Source: Paulinella micropora (lineage: Eukaryota > Cercozoa > Imbricatea > Euglyphida). From it: a stretch of DNA of 64,000 nucleotides. The notes beneath the pieces were generated by a model that was not told the DNA's origin, did no database searches, and worked only from the letters and a program-made list of their open reading frames with translations. Every line of letters begins with the position of its first letter. The stretch's first letter is position 1. This document shows positions 55,393-63,775 of the stretch, in pieces. The translations under genes were made by a program, and so were the position numbers. The stretch lies in NCBI GenBank assembly GCA_009731375.1, contig BJOX01000034.1:1006020-1070019 (forward strand), in the 5' to 3' direction.

Positions 55393-57705
55393 CTAGCACA
55401 ATTGTGTAAACCGCGTGATCTGAGCGGCTGGTGTAGGATCGGCCGTATCAAGGGCCGTAGCGGCATGACTAGCGAAACGGTAAGAGGCTTTCACGGAAAA
55501 AATAGAATCGACAGTCCCGCGCCAAAAACCGGGCCGGCGCAGTTCTTGGGCATGGTGTTGCAAATTTGCCGCGAAAAATTCAACGGCTTGGCGGCGTAAC
55601 CGTTCGGCTCTGGTCTCGCGGGGCAGCTGCGTGAGCCTAGGCGGGATTACGTATTTCAGGTCACCCAGGACCCGGGCATAGTCCGAGGCCAGCCTTTCGC
55701 CCTGTTGCACAATGGCCTGCACAATCTTGAGCAAGTCCGGCTCGTGCAGTGAGGGCACTGCCTTGCTCATCACCTTCACCTTGTCATAAAACATCTGCGT
55801 CTTGAGATTGCCGATCCCTTCTTCTTTGTTTTCGTACTCGAGCGTGTGCCCCAAAACCCGGCTGAAAAACACCGGCCGGGCCACGAGCGACTGGTTGCCG
55901 TAAAGTTCCCAGGCCACGTTGGCGTAGATGGCTCGCAGCAGGTGCGGGTAGCTGATGCGGAACTCGCTGTGGGCGCGCTCTTGGTAGAGGTGTGTCAGGT
56001 CTTCGAACGTATTTTTGAAGCCCCCGCCTTTCATGGCCGCGGACACTTGGCTGTTAGGCAACACTTGGCTGGGCCGTTCGATGTTCTTCTTGTGGCCGGC
56101 GTTCACCAGGGACTTCATCCAGGGCAGCGTGCTGACCTTCATTTTTTTCGCGGGCGGCATGGCAAGGGGCTGGTTGTCCTCTTCGGCCAGGATCTCTGCT
56201 CGGTGCGTCGTCCAGCTCAGGTAATCTGACTTGGGCCTGTCGCCTTTCAGCAGCATGCTGGCATCAGGCGCTATTTTCGCTCGGTGCTTAAAGTGGTTCT
56301 CGGCCCCGTAGATCATGTGCCGGTAGATTCTCAGCACCCCGTCCGACGAGGCCGTAGGCAAGGCAACGGGCTTGCCGACATAGATAGAGTCCTGATAATC
56401 GCTTTGCTCGTCCGGGTCCCGTCGGGGGTCCGCTCCCTTTTTCGCCGCCCGGTGCTGCAAGACGTGCTTTTTGCGGCCGATCTCCGTGAACGTTATGTAC
56501 TGGTCGTCCTCCACTGGCAAGAACTCGCTGAACTTCCACAGCTCGGCCATGCGACAGCCGAGGATAGACAGCAGCAGAAAGGACTGCAGGGCCCACAGCG
56601 GGTGCCTCTCGCTGGGCGCAAACGGGCCGTCGTTGGCGCGCTTGGCTTCGGCCGACTCAAAGCAGTCTGCCTCCGCGAGCATGGCCCGGTAGAGCTCGTC
56701 CAAGAACGCGCACCAGGGGTCCAAGTAGAGCACGTGCCTGTTCTTGAGGTTGGCCATGGTCGCTTTGCTGGTCTGCAGGGCTCCCCTGGCGTTCACGTCC
56801 CTGTCGCGGAAGTAGCTGCCTCCTTCCGTGAACCACCTGCGCACAAAGTCTTCGCCCCAGACACAGCGCGAGGGCTGTTTGGATTTGTCTTGTACCTCTT
56901 TCACAGAGGCCAAGATCAGCCACTCGACTACAAAGTCCGTGTAGTCTCTGCTGCGTGAACTCAGCCCTGGTCTGGCCGCGTCTACCAGGTCGTTGATGAA
57001 CGGCAGGAACTGCTCCACGTCTCGCCGCAGCCTCAGCAGAGTCGCGCAGAAGGCCAACAGGCACGTAGGAAAAGGCCCTTCTGTCTTGGTCACGATCGAT
57101 TTGATCCACCTGTCTTCGTCGCCGAACAGGACCTTGCGCAGCGTGGTGGTCTTGCGGCCTACTACGTCGGCGGAGCTGGCGGGGAAAAGCAGGCCGCCGC
57201 CCTCTTGCTCCACGATGATAAAGTTCAACTCCGAGGCCTTGTTTCTCTTGAGCAGCTTGGTTTTGTCCAGGCCGCTGTTCACGTACAGCAGGTGCGCAAA
57301 CTGGTGGTCGTCGCTGTTTTCTTTGGTCAGGAATTCCGACCAGTGGCCCCGGCGTCCCGAGATGATCTTGGCGAGCGCGGGCGAGGGTTCGTGGAGGGCC
57401 GGGTCCACGCCGCACGCGCAAAGGTGCATGCGGTCGAGCACCTGGTCCCGGTAACGGTCCCGCAGCTCGGCGAGGCTGGCCACGAAATTGTCCCGCAGGT
57501 CTACCCATTCCGCGGCGCTCATCTTGGTCTTGAGCGGCAGTCGTTCCGGCCAGACCGGCACCGGCTTCTGGCCCGCGCGTATCTCCTCGAGCGTGGTGTT
57601 GTTAAAAGCATCGATCACCTCCTGGGGCGGCCTGGGATCGATCGTCACGACCGGGCGGTGGTTGGGCTCCGCGCCAAGCCGGCCACTCGCGGCCCATTTT
57701 GCCAT
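55393..57705 (-). CDS. Large tyrosine recombinase, possibly telomere-resolvase-like
   Basis: 770 residues, ATG at 57,705. The catalytic half shows LSILGCRMAEL (Arg385), SYPHLLRAIYANVAW (His588 and Arg591 of HxxR), FSRVLGHTLEYE (His620) and FYDKV (Tyr640), the R..HxxR..H..Y order of tyrosine recombinases. A basic stretch at about 410-422 could hold the beta-hairpin Lys. The ~370-residue N-terminal part and overall size exceed ordinary phage integrases and fit protelomerase-like enzymes, which make hairpin ends; the HxLRxIYAN block also recalls them. It could act in genome-end resolution, dimer resolution or integration. It starts 6 bases after the VLTF3-like stop on the same strand. Confidence 0.7.
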   Translation of the reverse strand: MAKWAASGRLGAEPNHRPVVTIDPRPPQEVIDAFNNTTLEEIRAGQKPVPVWPERLPLKTKMSAAEWVDLRDNFVASLAELRDRYRDQVLDRMHLCACGVDPALHEPSPALAKIISGRRGHWSEFLTKENSDDHQFAHLLYVNSGLDKTKLLKRNKASELNFIIVEQEGGGLLFPASSADVVGRKTTTLRKVLFGDEDRWIKSIVTKTEGPFPTCLLAFCATLLRLRRDVEQFLPFINDLVDAARPGLSSRSRDYTDFVVEWLILASVKEVQDKSKQPSRCVWGEDFVRRWFTEGGSYFRDRDVNARGALQTSKATMANLKNRHVLYLDPWCAFLDELYRAMLAEADCFESAEAKRANDGPFAPSERHPLWALQSFLLLSILGCRMAELWKFSEFLPVEDDQYITFTEIGRKKHVLQHRAAKKGADPRRDPDEQSDYQDSIYVGKPVALPTASSDGVLRIYRHMIYGAENHFKHRAKIAPDASMLLKGDRPKSDYLSWTTHRAEILAEEDNQPLAMPPAKKMKVSTLPWMKSLVNAGHKKNIERPSQVLPNSQVSAAMKGGGFKNTFEDLTHLYQERAHSEFRISYPHLLRAIYANVAWELYGNQSLVARPVFFSRVLGHTLEYENKEEGIGNLKTQMFYDKVKVMSKAVPSLHEPDLLKIVQAIVQQGERLASDYARVLGDLKYVIPPRLTQLPRETRAERLRRQAVEFFAANLQHHAQELRRPGFWRGTVDSIFSVKASYRFASHAATALDTADPTPAAQITRFTQLC

Positions 57706-57711
57706 GATCTT

Positions 57712-58560
57712 TTAATGACTATAGGGTACAAGATTTGTTTTTTCAGCAATAGCCACAACACCCGCGGCCAGCATCTTTCTCTTTTTTTTCTTTTTCTTTT
57801 TCTTCTTGGCGTGGGGGCCAGACAAAAGATGGCTCGCGAGCGGGCGAGCGAGACCGCTGCCGTTCAGTGAACCAGCCAAGGCAATGAAAGGCCAGCCCTG
57901 TTCTTCGCACACGAGCGCGAACATGGCGCTTTGGCGGTGGCGCGACTCGGCCTGTTTCAGTTCTGGCACCTGTGCCGCTAGCTCTTCTTCGTCCATCAAC
58001 AACAGGAAAGCACGGAGAAGAGTCTGATAGTTGACAAAACACCGGCGGGCCCACGCGTACCTCTCTCTCAACTTCTTTAGCACTCGGGGCCAACAGGCGT
58101 CGACCTTTCTGAAGAGGCGTTCCAGCTCCTCCAGCGTCTGTTTGCTCGGTTCGCGCCGGCTCAGGCCATAGCCTAACAGGTGGCACAGTTGGCTGGCTCG
58201 GTCGGTAGTCAGGGGGCCTAACCTCTCCCTGCGCCAGATGTAGGCGAGGCGAGCGGGCGTCGGGTTCTGTGCCCGCCACTTGTGGGTCAGGCGCCGGGCC
58301 TGTGCTAACAAGGCCGGGCTGACACACGACGCAGACTGATTCACACCTCGCAAATTGAAGGTCTCTCTTATTATCTGGCGAAAGCGGCTCAGGCGAGTGT
58401 AGCCGACATGTCTGGGAGCGTGTTGCTCCCTTACCATCTGCCCATTGACCAGCCAGCATTGTGAAGTGTACAGCTCGTGCTCTGTCTTGACCAGGCCACA
58501 CTTGGAGCAGTACGTACCGGTGGTCGCGAGGCTAAACGTCCAGTTGTGTTCGCAGGACAT
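57712..58560 (-). CDS. VLTF3-like late transcription factor
   Basis: 282 residues, ATG at 58,560. The N-terminus is a zinc-ribbon (Cys3, Cys18 and Cys21 in YCSKCG). YTRLSRFRQIIRE corresponds to the YxRxxHFxxxL block of the poxvirus VLTF3 family, and ARRCFVNYQTLLRAFLLL through CEEQGWPFIAL to the conserved C-terminal FxNYxxLLxK...GWxFI block. The family is one of the core genes of nucleocytoplasmic large DNA viruses and activates late genes. The tail carries poly-Lys encoded by a T-rich run. It is divergent from the VLTF2-like gene, with 122 bases between the start codons. Confidence 0.78.
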   Translation of the reverse strand: MSCEHNWTFSLATTGTYCSKCGLVKTEHELYTSQCWLVNGQMVREQHAPRHVGYTRLSRFRQIIRETFNLRGVNQSASCVSPALLAQARRLTHKWRAQNPTPARLAYIWRRERLGPLTTDRASQLCHLLGYGLSRREPSKQTLEELERLFRKVDACWPRVLKKLRERYAWARRCFVNYQTLLRAFLLLMDEEELAAQVPELKQAESRHRQSAMFALVCEEQGWPFIALAGSLNGSGLARPLASHLLSGPHAKKKKKKKKKRKMLAAGVVAIAEKTNLVPYSH

Positions 58561-58628
58561 AAATGAGAAGAGTGGCAGGCCAGCAGAGAAAAAATTTAGA
58601 GATTATAAATGTCGGCGTTTAAGATTCA

Positions 58629-58638
58629 AGATTTGAAA
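58629..58638 (+). promoter_or_regulatory. AGATTTGAAA motif upstream of VLTF2-like gene
   Basis: AGATTTGAAA lies 45 bases before the ATG, preceded by GATTCA. Close forms occur before the 242-residue gene (AGATTTAAAA, 60,146-60,155) and before the KilA-N-like gene (55,385-55,394, minus). A viral promoter element is inferred from recurrence. Confidence 0.4.
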
Positions 58639-58682
58639 CAACCCAACGAAAATCAGACAAGGGCTAAAAGGGGCCAGAAAAG

Positions 58683-59156
58683 ATGCAAGGTACCGAATCG
58701 TACAAGGGCAAGTGTCTGCACTGTTCCTACGGCTGTGCCAGGGACGACGGCAGGTGGTACGGCTTGCCGATAGCCCACGCGGACGAAGAATTGTTCGTCT
58801 GGGGCCACTTTTGCTCTATGGGGTGTGCGGCCAAATTTGCGGAATATGGAATTGCAGACACGCTGCGTTCGCGTTCACTGGACCTGCTGCACAGCTTCCT
58901 AAGAGTCAATCTGCACAAGCAGCTAGTACAGCCGGCACCGCCACGCCACGAGCTAGTAGACTATGGTGGACCGTTAGACATCTCGACTTTCAGGGCCGTG
59001 GGACGGGTTGTGAATTGGTACGTGCCGGTGCACAGAAAAGAGACACAAAAGAATTTTATTAGCAAGCTCGCTGGCCGCAAGTACACGCTAAGGAGGCTCA
59101 AGCGCCTGCCTGGGATTCGTCTCTCTTCCTCTTCGGGTTCTTCTTCTTGCGTTTGA
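58683..59156 (+). CDS. VLTF2-like late transcription factor (FCS-type zinc)
   Basis: 157 residues, ATG at 58,683. KCLHCSYGC (Cys11, Cys14) and the FVWGHFCSMGCAAKF block form a treble-clef FCS/MYM-like zinc site, as in poxvirus VLTF2 and NCLDV homologues. The length is close to that of VLTF2 (about 150 residues). The C-terminus is basic with a Ser-rich end and overlaps the PCNA-like gene on the opposite strand by 59 bases, tail to tail. Its pairing with the VLTF3-like gene across a shared divergent promoter supports a late transcription role. Confidence 0.6.
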   Translation: MQGTESYKGKCLHCSYGCARDDGRWYGLPIAHADEELFVWGHFCSMGCAAKFAEYGIADTLRSRSLDLLHSFLRVNLHKQLVQPAPPRHELVDYGGPLDISTFRAVGRVVNWYVPVHRKETQKNFISKLAGRKYTLRRLKRLPGIRLSSSSGSSSCV

Positions 59157-60063
59157 CCACCCTGCGCTGTTCACTCTCCTCGGCGGCGCTGTCGGTGGTC
59201 AGGGCGAGCGGTGCCAGCGCGGGCAGAGGGGGCGGCGATTCGGTGTCGGCCAGGATGGTGTACTTGAGCCACGGGCCGCCGTCCCGCTTGAAGACGAGGT
59301 GCAGCACGTTCGGGGCAGCGCCGACCAGCACCCGGCCGGTCTTTTTCTCCTGGAAAGCGCACGATTTGAGTATCTTCTTGAGGACTTCGAGGGCGTAGAC
59401 ACACTCGCCGGATTCGGTGGGCGGGTGTGATAGGTCCGAGCGCAGCAGCGAGTCCTTGTCCTCCGCGAGCAGGGCGATGCCGCCGAGCGAAGTGCGTGCC
59501 AGCCGGCTGGCGTCCACTGCTCGCAAGGAGGATTCGGTACAGAGCCTGTCCCCTTCCACGAACAGACGGCAGTGCGAATTGGATTTGGAATGATGACGGA
59601 TCACGGCATTAAGGGCGGGGCCAGACACTTCAACAAGGCGGTCGACATTGGTCCACTCGGTCGTTGGTAGAAAAGCGGCCTCCTGGGACACGAGCAGCGA
59701 GGTCAGGTCGCTGTAGTGCTCGAACGATTTGGCCTCGTTGTAAAACTTGACACAGAGCTTGTTGTCGACCGCGACTGAGAGCTCCAAGACCATGCCCTCG
59801 CGGAAAGTAGAAAGCCAGCAGGACATCTCCTTGAGATCGACGCTGAACACGCACTTGGGGAACATCAGGTTGACATAATCACCATTGGCACCCGAGAAGG
59901 GTACGACGAACTGTCCGACCAGCCCGTCGGCCGCGCTGCACAGCACGAGCTTGTCGACCGTGGCCTCGATTCGGGCCTCCAGCAACAGCGGCGACAGCGA
60001 GTCGAGCGCTCGTCGGAAAGCAATACCGTGGGTCTTGGACCTCCAAAGAAAACGAGTCATCAT
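59098..60063 (-). CDS. PCNA-like sliding clamp
   Basis: 321 residues, ATG at 60,063. Two repeated beta-rich halves are suggested: FPKCVFSVDLKEMSCWLSTF and, near the end, ECVYALEVLKKILKSCAF...LHLVFKRDGGPWLKYTILAD, the typical closing strands of PCNA subunits. The last ~40 residues are an extra basic tail with a nuclear-localisation-like cluster (KRKKKNPKRKR). Normal PCNA is about 260 residues, so the tail explains the extra length. It would tether the viral DNA polymerase to DNA. It is divergent from the 242-residue gene, with 146 AT-rich bases between. Confidence 0.6.
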   Translation of the reverse strand: MMTRFLWRSKTHGIAFRRALDSLSPLLLEARIEATVDKLVLCSAADGLVGQFVVPFSGANGDYVNLMFPKCVFSVDLKEMSCWLSTFREGMVLELSVAVDNKLCVKFYNEAKSFEHYSDLTSLLVSQEAAFLPTTEWTNVDRLVEVSGPALNAVIRHHSKSNSHCRLFVEGDRLCTESSLRAVDASRLARTSLGGIALLAEDKDSLLRSDLSHPPTESGECVYALEVLKKILKSCAFQEKKTGRVLVGAAPNVLHLVFKRDGGPWLKYTILADTESPPPLPALAPLALTTDSAAEESEQRRVVKRKKKNPKRKRDESQAGA

Positions 60064-60145
60064 TTTGTGAGACGTTTGTTCTGTTTGCCGCTTTTTTTTT
60101 CTCTCTTTCTAATTAAAACTTTTAAATTGCGAGATTCGAGATTCG

Positions 60146-60155
60146 AGATTTAAAA
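60146..60155 (+). promoter_or_regulatory. AGATTTAAAA motif in divergent promoter
   Basis: Preceded by two GATTCGA words and 55 bases before the ATG at 60,210. The opposite strand carries ATTTAAAAG at 60,127-60,119, a similar distance from the PCNA-like start. It matches the motif before the VLTF2-like gene. Confidence 0.4.
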
Positions 60156-60209
60156 GTCGAAAAAGGAAAAAACCGTGCTGGCCAAAACGAAAAAGAGCCC
60201 ACAAATCGA

Positions 60210-60938
60210 ATGTCTCTCGTCACCGACAACAACCAAGTCAAGGCCTTTGACCCGGCGGCCGACCCGAAGAAGCTGCATCTGTCTGAGCCACGCAGTGCGT
60301 ACGGAAGCATCTTTTCGAACCTGTGCTATGACAAGAAAAGTGTGACATTGGTCCTGCCCGCCATGCAATTGGCCTGGGATCCCTCGACGTACGACGGCAA
60401 CAAGTCGGCCAAGACCACCATCGACCTCGACTTTAAGGACGCACGACAGTTTGGCGCGGTGCTGCAGGCCTACCAGGTGATTCGAGCGATTGACGAGCGT
60501 GTGGCCGAGCTCGTGGTCGAGAACCGCGACAAGGTCGTGCCTACGATGAAGAGGGCCGGCCCGATGGCAAGGAGCGACGAGCAGGTCAAGTGTTGCTATC
60601 AGCCTTGCACGCGCCTGCGCACTTCGCAGAAATCGGACCGGGCCTGGGCTCCTCGTCTGACCGTCACTGTCACCGGCGCTCGCTTCTTGGGCGGGGCCGA
60701 TACCGCCACGCTACAAAAAGGGGATGTGGTCAAAACTGTGATTCAAGCCACCGCGCTGTGCAGCAAGGGCGAAAAAGTCACCCTGTCGTGGCGCGTCCTG
60801 CAAATCCGCAAGCAACACGAGGGCCTGGGCTACCCGGACCAGGACCTCTCAGAAAAAGAAGCGTTTGGTGTGTCTCTGTCCGATGAGAACGGCGAGGGCG
60901 GCCATTTGGCCATGGACTTGACTGTAGATTTAGTTTAA
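60210..60938 (+). CDS. Hypothetical NCLDV-like protein, possible ssDNA-binding (DUF5871-like)
   Basis: 242 residues, ATG at 60,210. The layout VTLVLPAMQLAWDPSTYDG..KTTIDLDFKD, then an acidic helix with ENRDKVV, then WAPRLTVTVTGARFLGG and an OB-like strand set (GDVVKTVIQATALCSKGEKVTLSWRVLQIRK), recalls the DUF5871-type proteins of large DNA viruses thought to bind single-stranded DNA. This is a pattern impression only. The acidic C-terminal end is common in ssDNA-binding proteins. It converges on the ribonucleotide reductase gene, with 11 bases between the stops. Confidence 0.4.
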   Translation: MSLVTDNNQVKAFDPAADPKKLHLSEPRSAYGSIFSNLCYDKKSVTLVLPAMQLAWDPSTYDGNKSAKTTIDLDFKDARQFGAVLQAYQVIRAIDERVAELVVENRDKVVPTMKRAGPMARSDEQVKCCYQPCTRLRTSQKSDRAWAPRLTVTVTGARFLGGADTATLQKGDVVKTVIQATALCSKGEKVTLSWRVLQIRKQHEGLGYPDQDLSEKEAFGVSLSDENGEGGHLAMDLTVDLV

Positions 60939-60943
60939 TTAAA
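60934..60943. terminator. Palindromic TTTAATTAAA between convergent genes
   Basis: Overlaps the stop of the 242-residue gene and lies 6 bases beyond the stop of the ribonucleotide reductase gene. It offers ATTAAA on both strands, as at 54,745-54,756. Confidence 0.4.
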
Positions 60944-60949
60944 AAGATT

Positions 60950-63217
60950 TCAAGCTACACAAACAGCACAGTCGGCCGGCCCCAGGGCCTTGCTAGCGGC
61001 CTGTGTTCTTATGTAATAGGTTGTTTTTAAACCGAGCTGCCACGCGTAGAACAAAGCGCTGCTGACTCTGCGCTCAGTAGGATCTGTCACGTGTAAATTG
61101 AGCGATTGGCTGCCGCACACAAACGGGCCGCGGTCGGCAGCCAAGTGCAGCTGCAGACGAAGAGGAATTTCCCAAACAGTCTTGTAGATGTTTTTGATGT
61201 CTTGGGGCAGGTCACATCTTTGCACACTCCCGCCGTCGGCAATGATTTTATCGCGGAGCTGGTCGTTCCAGAGCCCGCGCTCTTCTAGCTCGTGCACCAG
61301 GTGTTTGTTCCACACGACGTGCTCGCCAGAGAGCACACGGCGCACAAAGACGTTTGAGTGAGGAGGCTCGAACGACTCGAAATTGCCCAGGATCTGAGCG
61401 GTCGTGGCCGTGGGCATGTAGGCAATCAGCTGTGAGTTTCGTAGCCCGTACTCGGTGATGCTCAGGCGGAGCGAGTCCCAGCGGTCGTCCGCCTGCTGCT
61501 TGCCGGGCCACAGATCGAACTGCAGGAGCCCTTGGCTAGCAGGAGACCCGCCGAAACTCTTGTAAGCACCCTTCTCCTGTGCCAGCTCGCTCGAGGCCCA
61601 TAACGCGGCGTAGTACAGTTCATGCGCGATCTTGACATTGATCTTTTGTGCCTCTGTTGAGTCCCATGGCATCTTCATCAGAGCAAACACGTCGGCCAGG
61701 CCATTGACACCAAGGGCCACCGGACGATGCAAGAGGTTGCTGCGTCTGGCTTCCTCTGTGGGATAGTCTGTAATGTCGACCACGGTGTCAAGATTTCTGA
61801 TGGCTACACGCACGCACGACCGCAGCAACTCGAAATTAAAGGACTTGCGGTCCTCCGACACGAACCTAGGCAGCGCGATAGAGGCCAGGTTACACACGCT
61901 GTGCTCGCCACACTCGCCGCCTGAACTGTATTGGACCACTTCGGCACAGAGATTCGAACAACGAATCGTGCCCAAGTTCTTTTGGTTCGACTTGGCATTC
62001 ACCGCGTCCTTGTACATGATGTAAGGCACACCGCCCGACTCGATCTGTGCACGACAGACAGCGCTCCAGAGCTCGCGCGCTTTGACGGTGCGCCTCGCCA
62101 GGCCCAGCCTCTCGGCTCGCTTGTACTGAGACTCGAACTCCTTGCCGTAGAGGGCGTCCAGGTCGCCTACGCCCGTCTCGTCCGGACAAAATAGGGACCA
62201 TTGTTCATCCCGTTCTACACGCTCCATAAACAAGTCATTGACAGTAAGTCCCAGAAACAAGTCTCGGGCTCGAAGTTCTTCAGAACCTGTGGTTTTTTTA
62301 AGGTCCAGCCACTCGAACACGTCGGGGTGGTGTACTGGCAGGTAGACTGCGATTGCCCCCTTTCTCTTCCCGGCCTGATTTGCGTAGCGAGCGGTCTCGT
62401 TTAGCACTTTGCACAAGGGAATTACACCGTCACTGTGCCCGCCCGTGCTGTTTATCAGGGAGCCCTTGGCCCGCACGCAGCCGAGGTGCAGGCCAATCCC
62501 GCCGCCTCCCTTGCTGATAAGAGCAACGTCTTTGATCGTGTCGTATATCGAACTCAACGAGTCGCCCTTAATCGGAAGCAAAAAGCAAGAAGACAGCTGG
62601 CCCGCTCTTTTCAGCCCGCTGTTAAACAGGGTTGGGCTCGCGTGAGTATAGAATTGCAATGACATGAGGTCATAGGTTTCTTTGACGAGTTTCAATGGCT
62701 CTTTAGACTCGCGGCGGTGTAAGTGGACGGCCACGCGGAGCCACATGTACTGGGCCGTCTCGCACGCGCGGCCTTTGCTGTCTTTGAGCAAATAGGACTT
62801 GAGCAGCGTCGAGTAGCCAAAATAGTCATACAACAGGTCTCGTTCGGCCTTGATCATGGCGTTTAGTTGCCCCGCGTGCTGGTCCACGAATATGCTGTAA
62901 GCCGGTTCCATGCCCCACCTAAGCTGTTCCATGGCCGCGCTAAAGTTCCGTGGACACTGCTTTGCGTGGTTGGAGGCCAGGAGACGACCACCCAAGGCTC
63001 CGTACTCCGGGTGCTGAATCGCGAGCGCCGCACACGTTGACGCGGCCAGCGCGTCGAGTTCGCTCGTCGGCACGAGGTCGTACAGGCCTGCCACGACCTT
63101 CGAGGCGACAAAAACTGTGTCAATGGCGTGCAGATCTTTGGACAGGCTAGCAACTCGCGCCAGAATCTTATCGAGCGAAACGGCTTCCGGAGCTCCATGT
63201 CGTTTTAAAACTTGCAT
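60950..63217 (-). CDS. Ribonucleoside-diphosphate reductase, large subunit (class Ia)
   Basis: 755 residues, the usual length for eukaryotic and NCLDV R1. A short ATP-cone-like N-terminus (VLKRHGAPEAVSLDKIL) precedes the barrel. The redox pair is Cys211 (QLSSCFLLPI) and Cys442 (HSVCNLASIAL); the active site is Asn422, Cys424 and Glu426 in CSNLCAEVV; radical-transfer Tyr734-Tyr735 are in TTYYIRT; the C-terminal shuttle pair is Cys750-Cys753 (CAVCVA). All key residues are present, so the enzyme should be active with an R2 partner, which is not in this window. It makes deoxynucleotides for viral DNA synthesis. Upstream sequence has AAAAGTTCTGG and TGTATAG, shared with the F-box-like gene. Confidence 0.96.
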   Translation of the reverse strand: MQVLKRHGAPEAVSLDKILARVASLSKDLHAIDTVFVASKVVAGLYDLVPTSELDALAASTCAALAIQHPEYGALGGRLLASNHAKQCPRNFSAAMEQLRWGMEPAYSIFVDQHAGQLNAMIKAERDLLYDYFGYSTLLKSYLLKDSKGRACETAQYMWLRVAVHLHRRESKEPLKLVKETYDLMSLQFYTHASPTLFNSGLKRAGQLSSCFLLPIKGDSLSSIYDTIKDVALISKGGGGIGLHLGCVRAKGSLINSTGGHSDGVIPLCKVLNETARYANQAGKRKGAIAVYLPVHHPDVFEWLDLKKTTGSEELRARDLFLGLTVNDLFMERVERDEQWSLFCPDETGVGDLDALYGKEFESQYKRAERLGLARRTVKARELWSAVCRAQIESGGVPYIMYKDAVNAKSNQKNLGTIRCSNLCAEVVQYSSGGECGEHSVCNLASIALPRFVSEDRKSFNFELLRSCVRVAIRNLDTVVDITDYPTEEARRSNLLHRPVALGVNGLADVFALMKMPWDSTEAQKINVKIAHELYYAALWASSELAQEKGAYKSFGGSPASQGLLQFDLWPGKQQADDRWDSLRLSITEYGLRNSQLIAYMPTATTAQILGNFESFEPPHSNVFVRRVLSGEHVVWNKHLVHELEERGLWNDQLRDKIIADGGSVQRCDLPQDIKNIYKTVWEIPLRLQLHLAADRGPFVCGSQSLNLHVTDPTERRVSSALFYAWQLGLKTTYYIRTQAASKALGPADCAVCVA

Positions 63218-63223
63218 CGGCCT

Positions 63224-63571
63224 CTATACAGAGTGTGTTCCAGAACTTTTTTTTCCGTGTTCTGTCGCAACCCAGGCCCCGAAGACAGCATCGGCCGCCA
63301 AAATCTCGCCCCGGCCGGTAGCGGCATAGGAGGCCCACAAGAGCCCGTGTGTTTTTCGGTGTTCTGCCCACCACGCCTCTCCACCAAAAAACCCTGCCTG
63401 CTTATCGTCCAAGGCACCGCTCAGCCAGACAGCCGCAACCCCCGCGGCCAGTGCTTGTGCCCAGGGCTGGGGCTTGTAGTACATGGCCAAGCCGGCCACC
63501 GCTAGTCTAGCGGGCAGACACCCACCCCAAAAAAGGGCAGTATTATCCTTATTAGTCTGTGTGTCTGACAT
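63224..63571 (-). CDS. Small membrane protein, 115 aa
   Basis: ATG at 63,571; it ends 6 bases before the start of the ribonucleotide reductase gene on the same strand. Two to three hydrophobic segments are visible: about 21-31, 36-53 and 77-101. Between them lies GGEAWWAEHRKTHGLLW, with Trp-Trp, Arg and His at a predicted membrane edge. No family named with confidence; small multi-pass membrane proteins are frequent in virions of large DNA viruses. A 34-bp direct repeat lies directly upstream. Confidence 0.5.
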   Translation of the reverse strand: MSDTQTNKDNTALFWGGCLPARLAVAGLAMYYKPQPWAQALAAGVAAVWLSGALDDKQAGFFGGEAWWAEHRKTHGLLWASYAATGRGEILAADAVFGAWVATEHGKKSSGTHSV

Positions 63572-63577
63572 GTTAGC

Positions 63578-63643
63578 CTAACGAGTCAAAAACAGTATGC
63601 ACAAGAAAAGGCTAACGAGTCAAAAACAGTATGCACAAGAAAA
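63578..63643. repeat. 34-bp tandem direct repeat upstream of membrane-protein gene
   Basis: Two consecutive units (63,578-63,611 and 63,612-63,643) sharing CTAACGAGTCAAAAACAGTA and the following GCACAAGAAAA. They differ only at the edges. Placed 7 bases before the ATG (minus strand), they may be a duplicated promoter. Confidence 0.6.
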
Positions 63644-63775
63644 AATGTGTCACAGTTCAATTCTCTGTGGTCTCTGTCAGGCGCGCGCCTTTTTTTTTGG
63701 ATTTTATTACTTTTTCTAGGACATTTAAAAAGTCTGCAGTGCAAAAAAGTGGCTATGTTTTTAATTAGAATGCTT
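63644..63775. other. AT-rich intergenic region
   Basis: Contains GGCGCGCGCC followed by a T9 run, ACATTTAAAAAGTC and TTAATTA close to the next stop. It probably holds 3'-end signals. No ORF. Confidence 0.5.

Noticed and set aside
56284-56958. Plus-strand 224-codon frame inside the recombinase gene, and the 283-codon minus frame at 56,657-57,508
   Set aside because: Out-of-frame shadows in GC-rich coding DNA; the 770-codon frame carries the catalytic motifs.
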